Below the pieces are notes generated by a model. That model had not been told where the DNA came from. It did not search any database and saw nothing but the letters and a program-made list of their open reading frames with translations. A program made the position numbers and the translations under genes. DNA of 64,000 nt. Origin: Paracentrotus lividus (lineage: Eukaryota; Echinodermata; Echinoidea; Camarodonta; Echinidae). Shown piece after piece: positions 39,901-51,900 of the stretch (position 1 is the stretch's first letter; every line of letters starts with the position of its first letter). The stretch covers positions 36,670,483-36,734,482 of the forward strand of contig CALNVZ010002974.1 of assembly GCA_940671915.1 (NCBI GenBank), read 5' to 3'.

Positions 39901-42900
39901 ATAATGTTTCTTAATGTTTAAATTATCTTATAAATGTCTACTTCATTAATTGATATTTATCATAATATTAGTAGTAATTCATGTTATAATGTGACCTTTT
40001 GTGATGTCAACTGTTCTATCAATTTTACACATGTTTTATTCAGCCTGTGGCTGCGACACATGTTTTTATGAATAAGCCATTTTTTAATTGAATTGAATTG
40101 AATTGAACTGAACAATAATAATATTTGGGATTTATATATGACCAAACATTTAGTTAGACTGCGTCTCTAAGCACTTTACAGACATATTATTACTCATTCA
40201 TTAATGGCTTGAAATGACTTTCAAATCTCAAAATTCAAATTCTCACCAAGTATTATGCATTGTGCAGCCAGTTTGTATGTGGGATCCCACCGCTGCCACC
40301 ATATTTTTGTGAATTTCATGAGTCAGAAAACAAATGTTAACTTAACACCATACAAAAATTATGTAATATGTGTGCAAAAAGTTGGTGAGAATACAAATGT
40401 TAAAGAGATGCAAATGTTGGGTAAATCTTCTACTCGTGAAAATTTATGTAGTAAAAAATAACAGCATACGTAGAATGTTAAATACGATGTTACAATCTAA
40501 TAAGATATTCATGCACAGGTTATTGAGGTTTTGTATTCTGATGCCAATTCCCAGAAGCTTCATGCATTTTTTCTTCATTGCACAAACTTCTAATTAGATC
40601 AGCCTACACTGGATATGTTACACTGTCTTCTCATTTTCTTTTCATAGGGTTCCACAGGGGTTGTTCGCAAAGGAACTATACATGAACTCAAAGGAGATGG
40701 AACATGTGAATTAATTGTAGGAGATGACACAGAGATTCATCTGGCCCCAGCAGCCAGCAGATCAAGGCCTACTACACGCATATCAGTACAGCCCAGGGGA
40801 ATCTTGGTGGCACCACTTCACCTAGAAGTTGTTGAAATACTCTCAGTTGAGGGTGGCATACAAGGATTACAGGTGCTCATGACCAGTGGTATAGTTAACC
40901 TCCACAACTCTGGTTTCTCAGTTTGCACCAACTGCTCAACCACTTCAATAGAACGAGGTCAATATCGCCTTGGTAGCATTCATGTCCGTAATACAGGAAC
41001 CCTGCGAGGTAGAAGCAGCAGTTACAGCACACAGTCTGAAACAGGCATTCAGCTATTCCTGTCTAGAGTGCTTGAGGTGGAATATGGAGGGATAACTCAA
41101 ACCGACAAGAGTCTTGAAGGATACACCAGATGGCTGAAGGTGGAGCTGTCAGGAAATATTGATGGCATTGGATTAGGCTACCTGCAACAGGCCGGTCCTG
41201 GAAGAGGTTACACATGTAGTAGCTATACTGGTAGTGGAGCTGGACATGGTGGGATGGGGAATAGGAGATCTTGCACTTCTGGTAGTAATATCTATGGTGA
41301 GGCTTGCCTACCAGTTTATGCAGGAAGTGGTGGTGGTTCTGGATGCTCAAGTGGTGGAAGTGGTGGAGCTGCTGTCAAATTGATATCTTCCATCCTTTCA
41401 CAGGTCGAAGGAAATATAAAGATGGATGGTACCAATGGAAAGTCATCATCTGGAGGTGGCAGTGGTGGATCAATCTGGCTTGACAGTGATTACATTGAAG
41501 GGTGGGGTATTCTTTCAGCTTATGGTGGGACAGGATCCACAGGATATTGCTATCATCATACCAGATATGGAGGTGGAGGAGGAGGGGGACGTATCAGAAC
41601 CTTCTCTCCAAATCCATATCCCATCTTGTCGGGAAGGCGAGCTGTAGAGGCAAAAGTGTCAAGTTATAGAGGAAACTCTGGAACACTGTGCTCTGAGCCT
41701 TTGCTATGCAACTGCCAAGGTTCATCACTGTGCAGTAATCATGGATATTGGGACTCTACAACTGAAACATGTACGTGTGAAGAAGGATATGTTGGTAGCA
41801 GGTGTCAGGTACCATGTTTGTCTAGCTTCACCTGCAATGGACATGGCCTGTGTACTGAATCTGGTGACTGTCTATGTGATGCAGGTTTTGTTGGCTATCG
41901 ATGTGAACATGAATGCGACAGAAATGTAACTTGTAGTGGACATGGGCAATGTACAGTGTTCGGAGAATGCCTGTGTGGGGACTGTTTCCATGGTGAAGAC
42001 TGCTCTCTGGAGTGCAGCGGAGAGGGGATCTGCTCTCAGGATGGTACTTGCCAGTGTAACAGCTGCTACGTTGGACAATACTGTGGAACTGTTTGTTCAG
42101 ACCACGGATCATGTGAACTTGGGGTCTGTTCCTGTTACATTGGTTGGAGTGGTGAACATTGCTCCATTGCTGGCTGTCCTGGTGACAATAACTGCTGCGG
42201 GAATGGAATCTGCAATACCGCAATTCATCAGTGTTACTGCAATCCAGGTTGGATGGATGAAGACTGTTGTACACCCGACTGTCCAGGAGATCCAGATTGC
42301 ACTAATAATGGAATTTGCACAACTGTGAGTGATCCCCCTCAATGTGCATGCTTTGAGGGATGGATGGGACTAGCATGTGAAGAGGAATGCCTGAATGGCA
42401 ATGTGGTAGTTCTGAATGGAGAGTACACATGTGATTGTGATCCATGCTGGGTAGGTATGGGATGCAACATCTTATGTTCAGGAAATGGCATGTGCAATAA
42501 CCAAACACAAATATGTGATTGCGATCCATTAAAAGGTTGGAGGGGAGATCTCTGCAACATTCCTGGGTGCCCCGGTTTCGGAGAAGATTGTTCTGGACAT
42601 GGTGACTGCAATAGTGCAACTCATGAGTGTACTTGTCATCCTGGCTGGTCTGGTGTGGGATGCCATATACCAGACTGTCCAGGTGAACCAGACTGCTATG
42701 ACCGTGGCTACTGCAATTCAACGTTCAACCCTCCTGAATGCCGAAACTGCTCTGTGGGGTACATGGGACGTGACTGCAATGAGCCATGTGTCAATGGATT
42801 ACAGCAACCAATGGACAGTGGAATTTGTGTTTGTGATCCAGGATGGGTTGGAACAAGTTGTGATTCTGAATGCTCCGGTCATGGAACAATTATTGATGGA

Positions 42901-45900
42901 CAGTGTGAATGTGACGAAGTTTGGCGTGGGATGCTCTGTGACTACCCTGGTTGTCCAGGGGATGATATTGACTGCACTGGACATGGAGAATGCGACAGCT
43001 CTCAACATGTATGCACTTGTGATCTTGGGTGGAGAGGAGATGGCTGTAACATACCAGACTGCCCAGGTGAACCAGATTGTAACAACAAAGGCACTTGCAA
43101 TGGAACATTTGATCCACCAAGGTGCCTTGATTGTCAGCCGGGATTCATGGGACTTTCCTGTGAAGAACCCTGTATCAATGGAACCCAAAATCCTCCCAAT
43201 AGTGGAATTTGTCAATGCGATCCTTTCTTTGCTGGAGTTGGATGTGACGCCGAGTGTTCTTTGCATGGAAAAATTGTTGGTGATCGATGTCATTGCGATC
43301 CAACATGGTGGGGACCACTATGTGATGAACCTGGATGTTACGGCAATGGCTCACCCTGTACAGGTAGAGGTGAATGCAATGCAGCCACACATATCTGTAG
43401 TTGTTGGAGTGGATACACAGGAGATGGTTGTGAGTTCCTAGATTGTCCTGGAGATCCTGACTGTTATGGACGTGGGAGTTGCAGTGATGACTTTGAAACA
43501 CCCCAATGTGTCAACTGCACCTGGCCTTTCATAGGACGAGACTGTAACAGCATTTGCCAGAATGGCACTGAAAGTCCTGTCAACAGTGGAAACTGCATCT
43601 GCGATGCCTGTTTTGCAGGTATTGGATGCAATGCTGAGTGCTCTGGAAATGGACAATGTCTCACCAACCCTGATGGATTGGCAGAATGTTCTTGCGGTAC
43701 TAGTTGGCGTGGACAGCTATGTAATGTACCGGGATGTCCTGGTATTGGTGAAGACTGTAGTGGCAATGGAGACTGTAATACTGGTGTAGGACTGTGCTTT
43801 TGTTACCCAGGCTGGAGTGGTGATGGATGTGAGGTGCCAGACTGCCCAGGAGAACCTGACTGCAATGACCATGGTGTGTGTGGAAGCTCTTCTGATTCAG
43901 AACCAGTAAGTAGCCATGATTGCATTGCTGGTATTGAGAATTTGGAAAGATTAAGAAATTTATTATTTGTATTGTATGTAGGCCTACAATGTATTCTGTG
44001 ATAAATCCATTCAAACAGCTGTAAACAGCCACATTAATTTAAACCATATTTAACCAAGGAATGTGTACCACTATTACTGTGAAACATGTTCTTGAAAATT
44101 AGATCCTTGTTGAATGTATCTGAGCACTTTATCATGATGGAACTTAAAGATATCTTGTTTAGAAATGTAAAATAGTTAGTATAATTTTTTGTAGCACTTG
44201 TTTTCTGCATAGATTTTCAAATTTGCTTTTAATCTGAGAAACTCATCTTTTCCTCTATATACAGACCTGCATTTGTGACAATGGCTACTTTGGGAATGAC
44301 TGCAGTTTCTTTTGCAAAGAAGGTGAAGTACAACCCGACCAATCTTGTCAATGTAACCCATGCTATACTGGATTTGAGTGCAATGTGGTCTGCTCTGGTA
44401 ACGGACAGTGCAAATCCGGTGAATGCGTCTGCACCAACAATGAGATTGAATCCTTTCTTGGACCGTCGTGTGAGTTCCGTGGATGTCCTGGAGAGGACAG
44501 TTCTTGCAATGGTCATGGCACATGCAATGCAGGTAGCCAGGAATGCACTTGTTACCCTGGATGGAGTGGGAAGGACTGTAGCACACCAGACTGTCCAGGA
44601 GTTCCTAGTTGCTCTGGTAAGTCCAATCTCTTCTCTTAGACTCTAGTTCATTCAATAACTTGCCAATGATTGGAATATTCAGTTGTATATGAATTCAGGC
44701 TCTTCCCCACATACTCATATAAGTCTGTTGAAGTAAAGAAATCTCTAATTATGGTATAAGGCAGGGGTTTATTTTATTGATATACTATCGGACAGTAATT
44801 TCAATAAAATATTTTTGGAATGCATATTCTGTGCTGATATAAATTCAACATACATGTACATGTTAGAGGCCATATAAGTCCAATAGTGTGGTTGGAGTTC
44901 CACGATTTACCATTTCCCAAGCTGTATAAATTTGTTTTGTGCCTACTTGGGCAGACTCTATTAAGCATATTGTATCATTCTGTTGCTCCAAGTTTAGGCT
45001 TTAGTTAAAATTACTTTTTTTCTGTTTCCTCTTGGTTCAGACAACTATTTCTGAATTTCTGAATCTATTTACATTTTCCCATACATTATACATTTAATTT
45101 ACTGTTAGTTGTAATTAATTTCTCTTGCAGGGAATGGAGTATGTGAGGACAAGCAACCAAGACAATGTTCCTGTAGTGAACAGTGGACAGGCTCAGCTTG
45201 TGATATACCTTGTGTCAATGGCAAGAACACTGATGGAACACGATGTATATGTGACCCTTGCTACACAGGAATAGGATGCACTGAGATCTGCAATAGCAAT
45301 GGACAATGTGATGATGGGTAAGGTTTGGTTGTATTCTTCCGTACAATCATGTACTCATTGATCAAAATATCAAAATGTATTAATATAAGGTTTAGTTAAG
45401 TGCCTATGACTTTTATGCATTCAAAGGAATATTTTCTTTGAGAAGAGGGAAGGGAAAATGGCATTTAAATAATTATATTTCCTGCACTTACACACTTTTT
45501 TGAGAGGAAGAATCATATTATCAAAGTATTTTCTAATAGAAATACGATTTTTTTTTTCCCCTTACGTATGTGTGTGATTCAGGACCCGAAATAAGAATAA
45601 TGTCCCATGGCGCATGTGCATGTTTTAGATAAAGAGTTATAATTGTTTTATTAAATCATATCTCATTCCGTGTATCTTAACTTAATGTCATTTCTATGGA
45701 CCTCACAGAACTTGTATCTGCGACTACAAAAGTGGTTTTCGAGGTGAGCGCTGCCAGATCTTTGGTTGTCCTGGCAACCTAACAGACTGCAGTGGTCATG
45801 GGACATGCAATACTGGAAGCTGGGAGTGTGTTTGTGATCCTGGATGGCAAGACATCGGATGTCAGTTTCCAGATTGTCCAGGTACTCCTGATTGCTCCAA

Positions 45901-48900
45901 CAACGGTAACTGCCATGTACCTTCAACTGGAGAGAACCCCTTCTGCCTTTGTGAGAACACATACATGGGATACGCCTGTGAGCTAAGGTGCTTCGAAGGG
46001 ACACCCTCTTTGATCAACATGACATGGGTTTGTGAATGTGACCCATGTTACAGCGGACTGGACTGTGGTTCTTTCTGCAACAACCAAAGTGACATTTGTG
46101 ATGATGCCGGCATCTGTGACTGTGGGTTTGGCGGATGGAGAGGATATGTTTGTGACAAACCAGGTTGTCCAGGAGAAGGGGCAGACTGCAGCAACCATGG
46201 TCAGTGCAACCTTGCAGATGGCTTCTGTACATGCAATCCTGGCTGGACTGGTGTAGGATGTCACATTGCAGACTGTCCTGGAGAACCGGACTGTAATGAT
46301 CGGGGTACCTGCCTTCCAGAAGAACCAGCTCCTCGGTGTGTCAACTGCACCGCAGGTTGGATGGGTGTAGCCTGTGATGTTCCTTGCATCAATGGTAACC
46401 AGGATCCACCCAATTCAGGTATCTGTGCCTGCCAGCCCTGCTTCAATGGATTTGGTTGTGACCGCCTTTGCTCAGACATAGGTGTGTGCTCTCCAGATGG
46501 TATGTGTAACTGCACTTACGCTGCTGGGAAAGGTCCTTTCTGTGAAGTTCCTGGATGTCCCGGATTATTTGATCTTGATTGCTCAGGACGAGGGTCTTGT
46601 CTTGAAGGTTTGTCTAAAAATGATTTAATAATGAAAATGATTTTATCAAAGTGCCAAGTATCCATATTAATTTCATTTCATTAAAAATTAGACCCCAAAA
46701 AAACGTATGTAAGACAAAACGATTTTAATGTTAGTAAGCTTCTTGGTTAATATAAGAAATATGTTTCCTTTTAGGAGGCTTACCAAAATATATTGTCCAC
46801 GTCCTGATGTGGAAGAGTGGATACATTTATCACAATTTTTTGGAAATACTTGTAGATTTTTGGTTGCTCAAGATACAAAGACAAGAAATTTAATTATTGG
46901 ACATCTTTCCATTATTGGGTTATTCATAGAAGGTGCGAGTTTGGTCAATATCCCTTTGAAGGGTTGCATTTGGAACACTCTGTATATTTTGACTAGTTAC
47001 CTAAGAGATTTACAATTAGTCTTGATAAAAGACCATATAAAACAATTTTTTAATCCAATGTTTATCAGGAACCTGCCTGTGCAACCAGGGTTGGACTGGT
47101 GTGGGTTGTGAGATAGCAGACTGTCCAGGTGATCCTGACTGTAATGACAGAGGATCGTGCTTTACTGAGGTGACAATCCCTGAATGTAGGAGCTGTGATG
47201 TAGGATGGATGGGGGAAGCATGTGAGATACCATGTGGACCAGGTAAGTTAAAGGATGACCCGGCATATACTTCACCCATCCCTCCCACATACATGTATGC
47301 TCATTCCAGAATCTTAGAGGATACCCCCTATCAAAAGATTTTGGAAAGGAAGCTGCATCAAAATTACCCCCCCCCCCCTATTACAGGCTTTTGGAAGGTA
47401 AGCTGCATCAAAATTACCCCTTATTACAGGCTTTTGGAGGGGAAGACTAGCTGCAGACTAAGTAGAATATTGTACCATTATGCGCTTTTAGACACTGACA
47501 GCCTTACAGTAAATGGGAGCTAACCTGATAGCTTTATAAGGTAAGAAAATAATCAAATATAATTTAAATGAAATAAACAAATAAATAATATATAATAATA
47601 ATAATATCTAAAAATAGATAATATCTCCTTACAAGCAGAGCTCAAAATTGTTTTTTATTCGACTTCCATTTTTTACTAGATCATGGGGTCCAGTTCCCAA
47701 TGGACAGCGGGATCTGTAACTGTACCGACCCCTGCTGGCATGGGGTCAGCTGTCTTGACCTGTGCAGTGGTCCTGAGCAGGGATCCTGTATGGATGGCCA
47801 ATGTGAATGCCAGAGCGGCTACTGGGGAGAATTCTGTGAGATAGAGAGCTGCTTTGGTGATGGTGAGCCATGTTCCGGGCATGGTGTGTGCCAGGAAGAC
47901 AGGACCTGCAAGTGTGACGGGGAATGGCAAGGGCTAGGATGTGAGACACCCCTCTGCATCAACGACTGCAATGGATATGGTGTCTGTGACGGGGCGAGTG
48001 GAATACCTGTATGTCAGTGCGATGACCACCATTTTGGCAGGGATTGCGGATATCCCTGTATGAATGGGACTGTACTTAATGACACCTGTGTTTGTGACCC
48101 CTGCTCCTCTGGACCAGCTTGTGATCAAGAATGTGCTGGACATGGCAACTGTGTGGGTGGTGTCTGTCAATGTGATCAAGCCTGGTGGGGTAAGTGTTTG
48201 TCCTTAGAATACAAGAGCTGCATTGGTTATTTTAGACCTGTCCGCACATGAGATGGATAGATATATTACACTTTATTTAGGAATAATATCTATATTAATT
48301 ATACCTTTTTTGGAATGCTTAAGATATTGGTCACAAATAAGTTAACATTTTTTCTTTATATCATATGATCTGTAGAATGTCTCTATTCAGCAATGCAATT
48401 GACAATAATTAAGCATGGTCAAATTATATCAGCTTAATTTTCTGATTGGTTCCCATCAATGACATCTTTTTCATAGTGCTAAATTTGCACTTTTGTTATA
48501 AGTGACTTTCCTGCATGTTATTACCTTTTGAGGTTTTGATTTACTTCAATAATCACATGACCCTCTCTTACCTTGCTTTTGTTCCCGAGAACAATGCTAT
48601 GACCGAACCAACAAAGACACCAAACATTTTCCTACTTCCTACCCCTCCATAATACCCTGCTCAACCCCTGACACGAGGTGGCGCTAGACCACTAAAGGCA
48701 TATATCTTCATTCTGATTTTTCGAGTCGTGCTGATCCGGACCGTTCCTGAATTTTCGGGTGAGATCGTTCCTATTTACGATTTTGAATTATATTATCAAA
48801 TATTTGCGCTTCCTAAAGCCTCCTTTTACGCCTAGCGTAAATTTGGGTGCTTTAGTTTTACTGCGCCCCTCCTTTGGGCCTAGAATTACGTCCTTTTCCG

Positions 48901-51900
48901 GACGTTTTTCTTCCGTTCCAACCCAGTCCGCCCGTTCTTTTAACGTGGTTGTTTTTGGTCGTCCGGTTTGAGCGCCTGTTTTTCTTTTGAAACTCAGTCC
49001 GCTCCTTCTCCGACTCTTCTCTCTGTGGTTGTTCTCTTTAGGAGGGTTTCCTTCTTCCTTTCTAGAACAATTTTGACATTTTAAGTACGTTTTTGTTATA
49101 TTATTGTACTTTTCCCGCGGCCACGTGCCTTTTTGCGGGTGTCTTCCGGGTCTTTGGACTTCCGGTCTTTGTTCGATCCATCTAGTGTTTTGTTGGCGGT
49201 GTGTGTGTATGTGTGATCGAGCGCCTCTTTGTAAGTCGCTCTTCTGGTGCATACTCTTCCTTTTGGTCGTTTCTACGGAGGTTCGTCCCCGTTTTCGTCA
49301 AAAAAAAAAAAAAAAAAAAAAATTATTTCTTCGTCTAGCCTGTTCTAAGGGGGTTTTTTTTTTTTGGAGTTCTCCAGAGCCGCCTAAGTAGCCGGTCTCG
49401 CTCGTCTTGCCTTAGCTTTTCTAAGAATTAGGTTTAACGCTTACAAAGACATAATTTTGTTCTTTTCTTTTCAGAGGCGTTCTAACCATGGACAGCAGAG
49501 GTCTCCTCTGACGACTCAGACGACACAGAGCTGGCGGCATTGGTCTCTTCGAAGTCGTTTTCGCCGGGATCGGAAGCATGCCCCGGCGGAGAGTCGTCTC
49601 GACCGCCAGGTCGTTCGCCTCTCCCTCTAAGTAAGGGGGCACGCCAGTGACACTTGTGTCCAGCGCTGGCTCCACCTCTCTAAGTCCAGCACTAAGAAAA
49701 GGTCTTGTAGCTCGAAGAGCACCATAGCAAAAACGTGCGTCCACGTTTTCCGGGTGCCTAAGACCTTGTCGTCTCGGTTGTCTCCGGCCCAAGGGAGCGG
49801 GTTCGTCTATCCAGACGTCTTGCCCCCGCCCCCCCCGAGTGTAAGCCAGAAAATTGTGGTTTCTGTCTCACTTAGGATGAGAGTCGTGCGCCACGTCTCG
49901 CTCAGGCATGCCCCGGGGGGTGCCGATACGGTTTGGACCCCGTGCGCCGCAGTTTCTGCAGCTGGCGGACCACTCCAACCTTGGGACCTCCACGGGTAAC
50001 CGAACCCCAGGTTGGCGGCTTCGCTTCCCGTCCGGAGTGCCTCCACCCCGTATCACGGCTGGTGGCTTCGCAGGCTATTAGGCTATCCTTGGGATACGCC
50101 AATACGCCACCGGAGTTCGTTCCGACGCACGAACACCCGGGCTCCTCGGACCCGAGTGTACAACAGAAAATTGCGGTTTCTGTCTCACTTAGGGATGAGA
50201 GTCGTGCGCCCAAGGCCCACGTCTCGCTCAGGCATGCCCCGGGGGGTGCCGAGTAAGGTTGGACCGTGGCCGCAGTTTCGCCATTGGCGGCCGCCTCCCT
50301 TGGTAACGGCCCCAGATGCGGATCCCTTCCCGTCTCGGAGTAGCCTCCACCCGTTTCACGGCTGGTGGCTCGCAGGGCTATTACGGCTATCCCTTGGGAT
50401 ACCGCCCAACGCCGGCCCCGGTATCGGGGAGTCGTTCCACCACAACCACCCGGGCTCTCGGACCCCCGAGTGTAGCACAGAAAATTGTGGTTTCTGTCTC
50501 ACTTAGGATGAGAGTCGTGCGCCACCGTCTCGTCGAGGCATGCCTGGGGGTGCCGAGTACGGTTTGGGACCCGTGCGCCGCAGTTTCTGCATCTGGCGAA
50601 CGCAGGGACTCCGCTTCCACGTCCGGAGGTGTCTCCACCCCCGTCCAAACGCTTTATCGTTCACGGGCTGGTTGGTCCACAGGCTATTACGGCATCTTTG
50701 GTATCGCCCAAGCCCACCGGGATTCGTTCCAAACGAACACCTGGTCTCTCGGACCCCAGGATGTTCTACCCGAACGTCCGGGGATATTCGTTATCCGTTC
50801 AGGATGCAGCTGCTCGGCCTGCGTGGTCAGACCCCGAGAGCTGCCGGATATCCCGATCCTTGGTGGGTGCTTTCAGCACCCTACCAAGCGGGTCTCGCTC
50901 CCTATCCCTTGGGCTTCGCCCCAGAGGTGACGGGATATGGTACCCCTCGTGGCAGAGTACACCCGGCCCTCGTCCCGTGACACTGGCCTGGTCACTACCA
51001 CCCGCCACATCGGCCTCTGGCTTGGATCACCCGCCTAGGGAGTCCCAGCCGAGCGGCCCCCGGGATACGGGATCGGTGACTGACTCCGAACATACTTTGG
51101 AGTTCTCGCTCACCCAGCCCAGTCTGCCCCGGGAGACCTCCCCGTCTCGTCCGCCCCTTGTGGAGCCCAACTCGGATGGGTCGGAGCTACGGCTATCCCT
51201 TGGATACCCTCATGCGCCCGCCGGGGGTTTGTTTCAATGAACACCCGGCCTTCCGGACCCTCGGGCGTTCTATCAGAACGTCCGGGGAGATCCGTTATCC
51301 GCTCAGGACACCGGCCTGGTCACAACCACCCTACCAAGCGGGGTTTTCGCTCCCTATCCCTCGGGCTTCGCACCAGAGGTGACGCGACTAGCTACCTCTG
51401 GTGGCTTGGATGCCTGGCCCCTTTCACACGACACTGGCCTGGTCTCAACCACCCGCCTCATCAGATACTTTGGTGGTTTGTGCCTGCGGCACCCTACCAA
51501 GCGGGGTTGCGCTCCCTATCCCTCGGGCTTCGCACCAGAGGTGACGGGACTAGCTACCCCTCGTGGCTTGGTATGCCTGGCCCTTGTCACACGACACTGG
51601 CCTGGTCTCAACCGCTCGCCATATCAGATACCTTGGTGGTTTGCGCCTTCGGCACCCTACCAAGCGGGGTTTTCGCTCCCTATCCCTCGGGCTTCGCACC
51701 AGAGGTGACGGGACTAGCTACCCCTCGTGGCTTGGTATGCCTGGCCCTTGTCATACGACACTGACCTGGTCTCAACCGCCCGCCAGTTCAGGTACCTGGA
51801 TGGGTTATGCCTTTCGCCAGCCTTTACCTTCGGTATGGATGGCAAGGCGAGAAGTCCTCCCGGGTTTTTCCCCCTCCCAGCCTGCAGCTCTTGGGATGTG

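Noticed and set aside
48759-49252. Lys/Arg-rich frame on the minus strand (48788-49252) as a possible host gene
   Set aside because: It is inside the DIRS-like element near its left end, with no host-like features and a plus-strand counterpart of equal quality.
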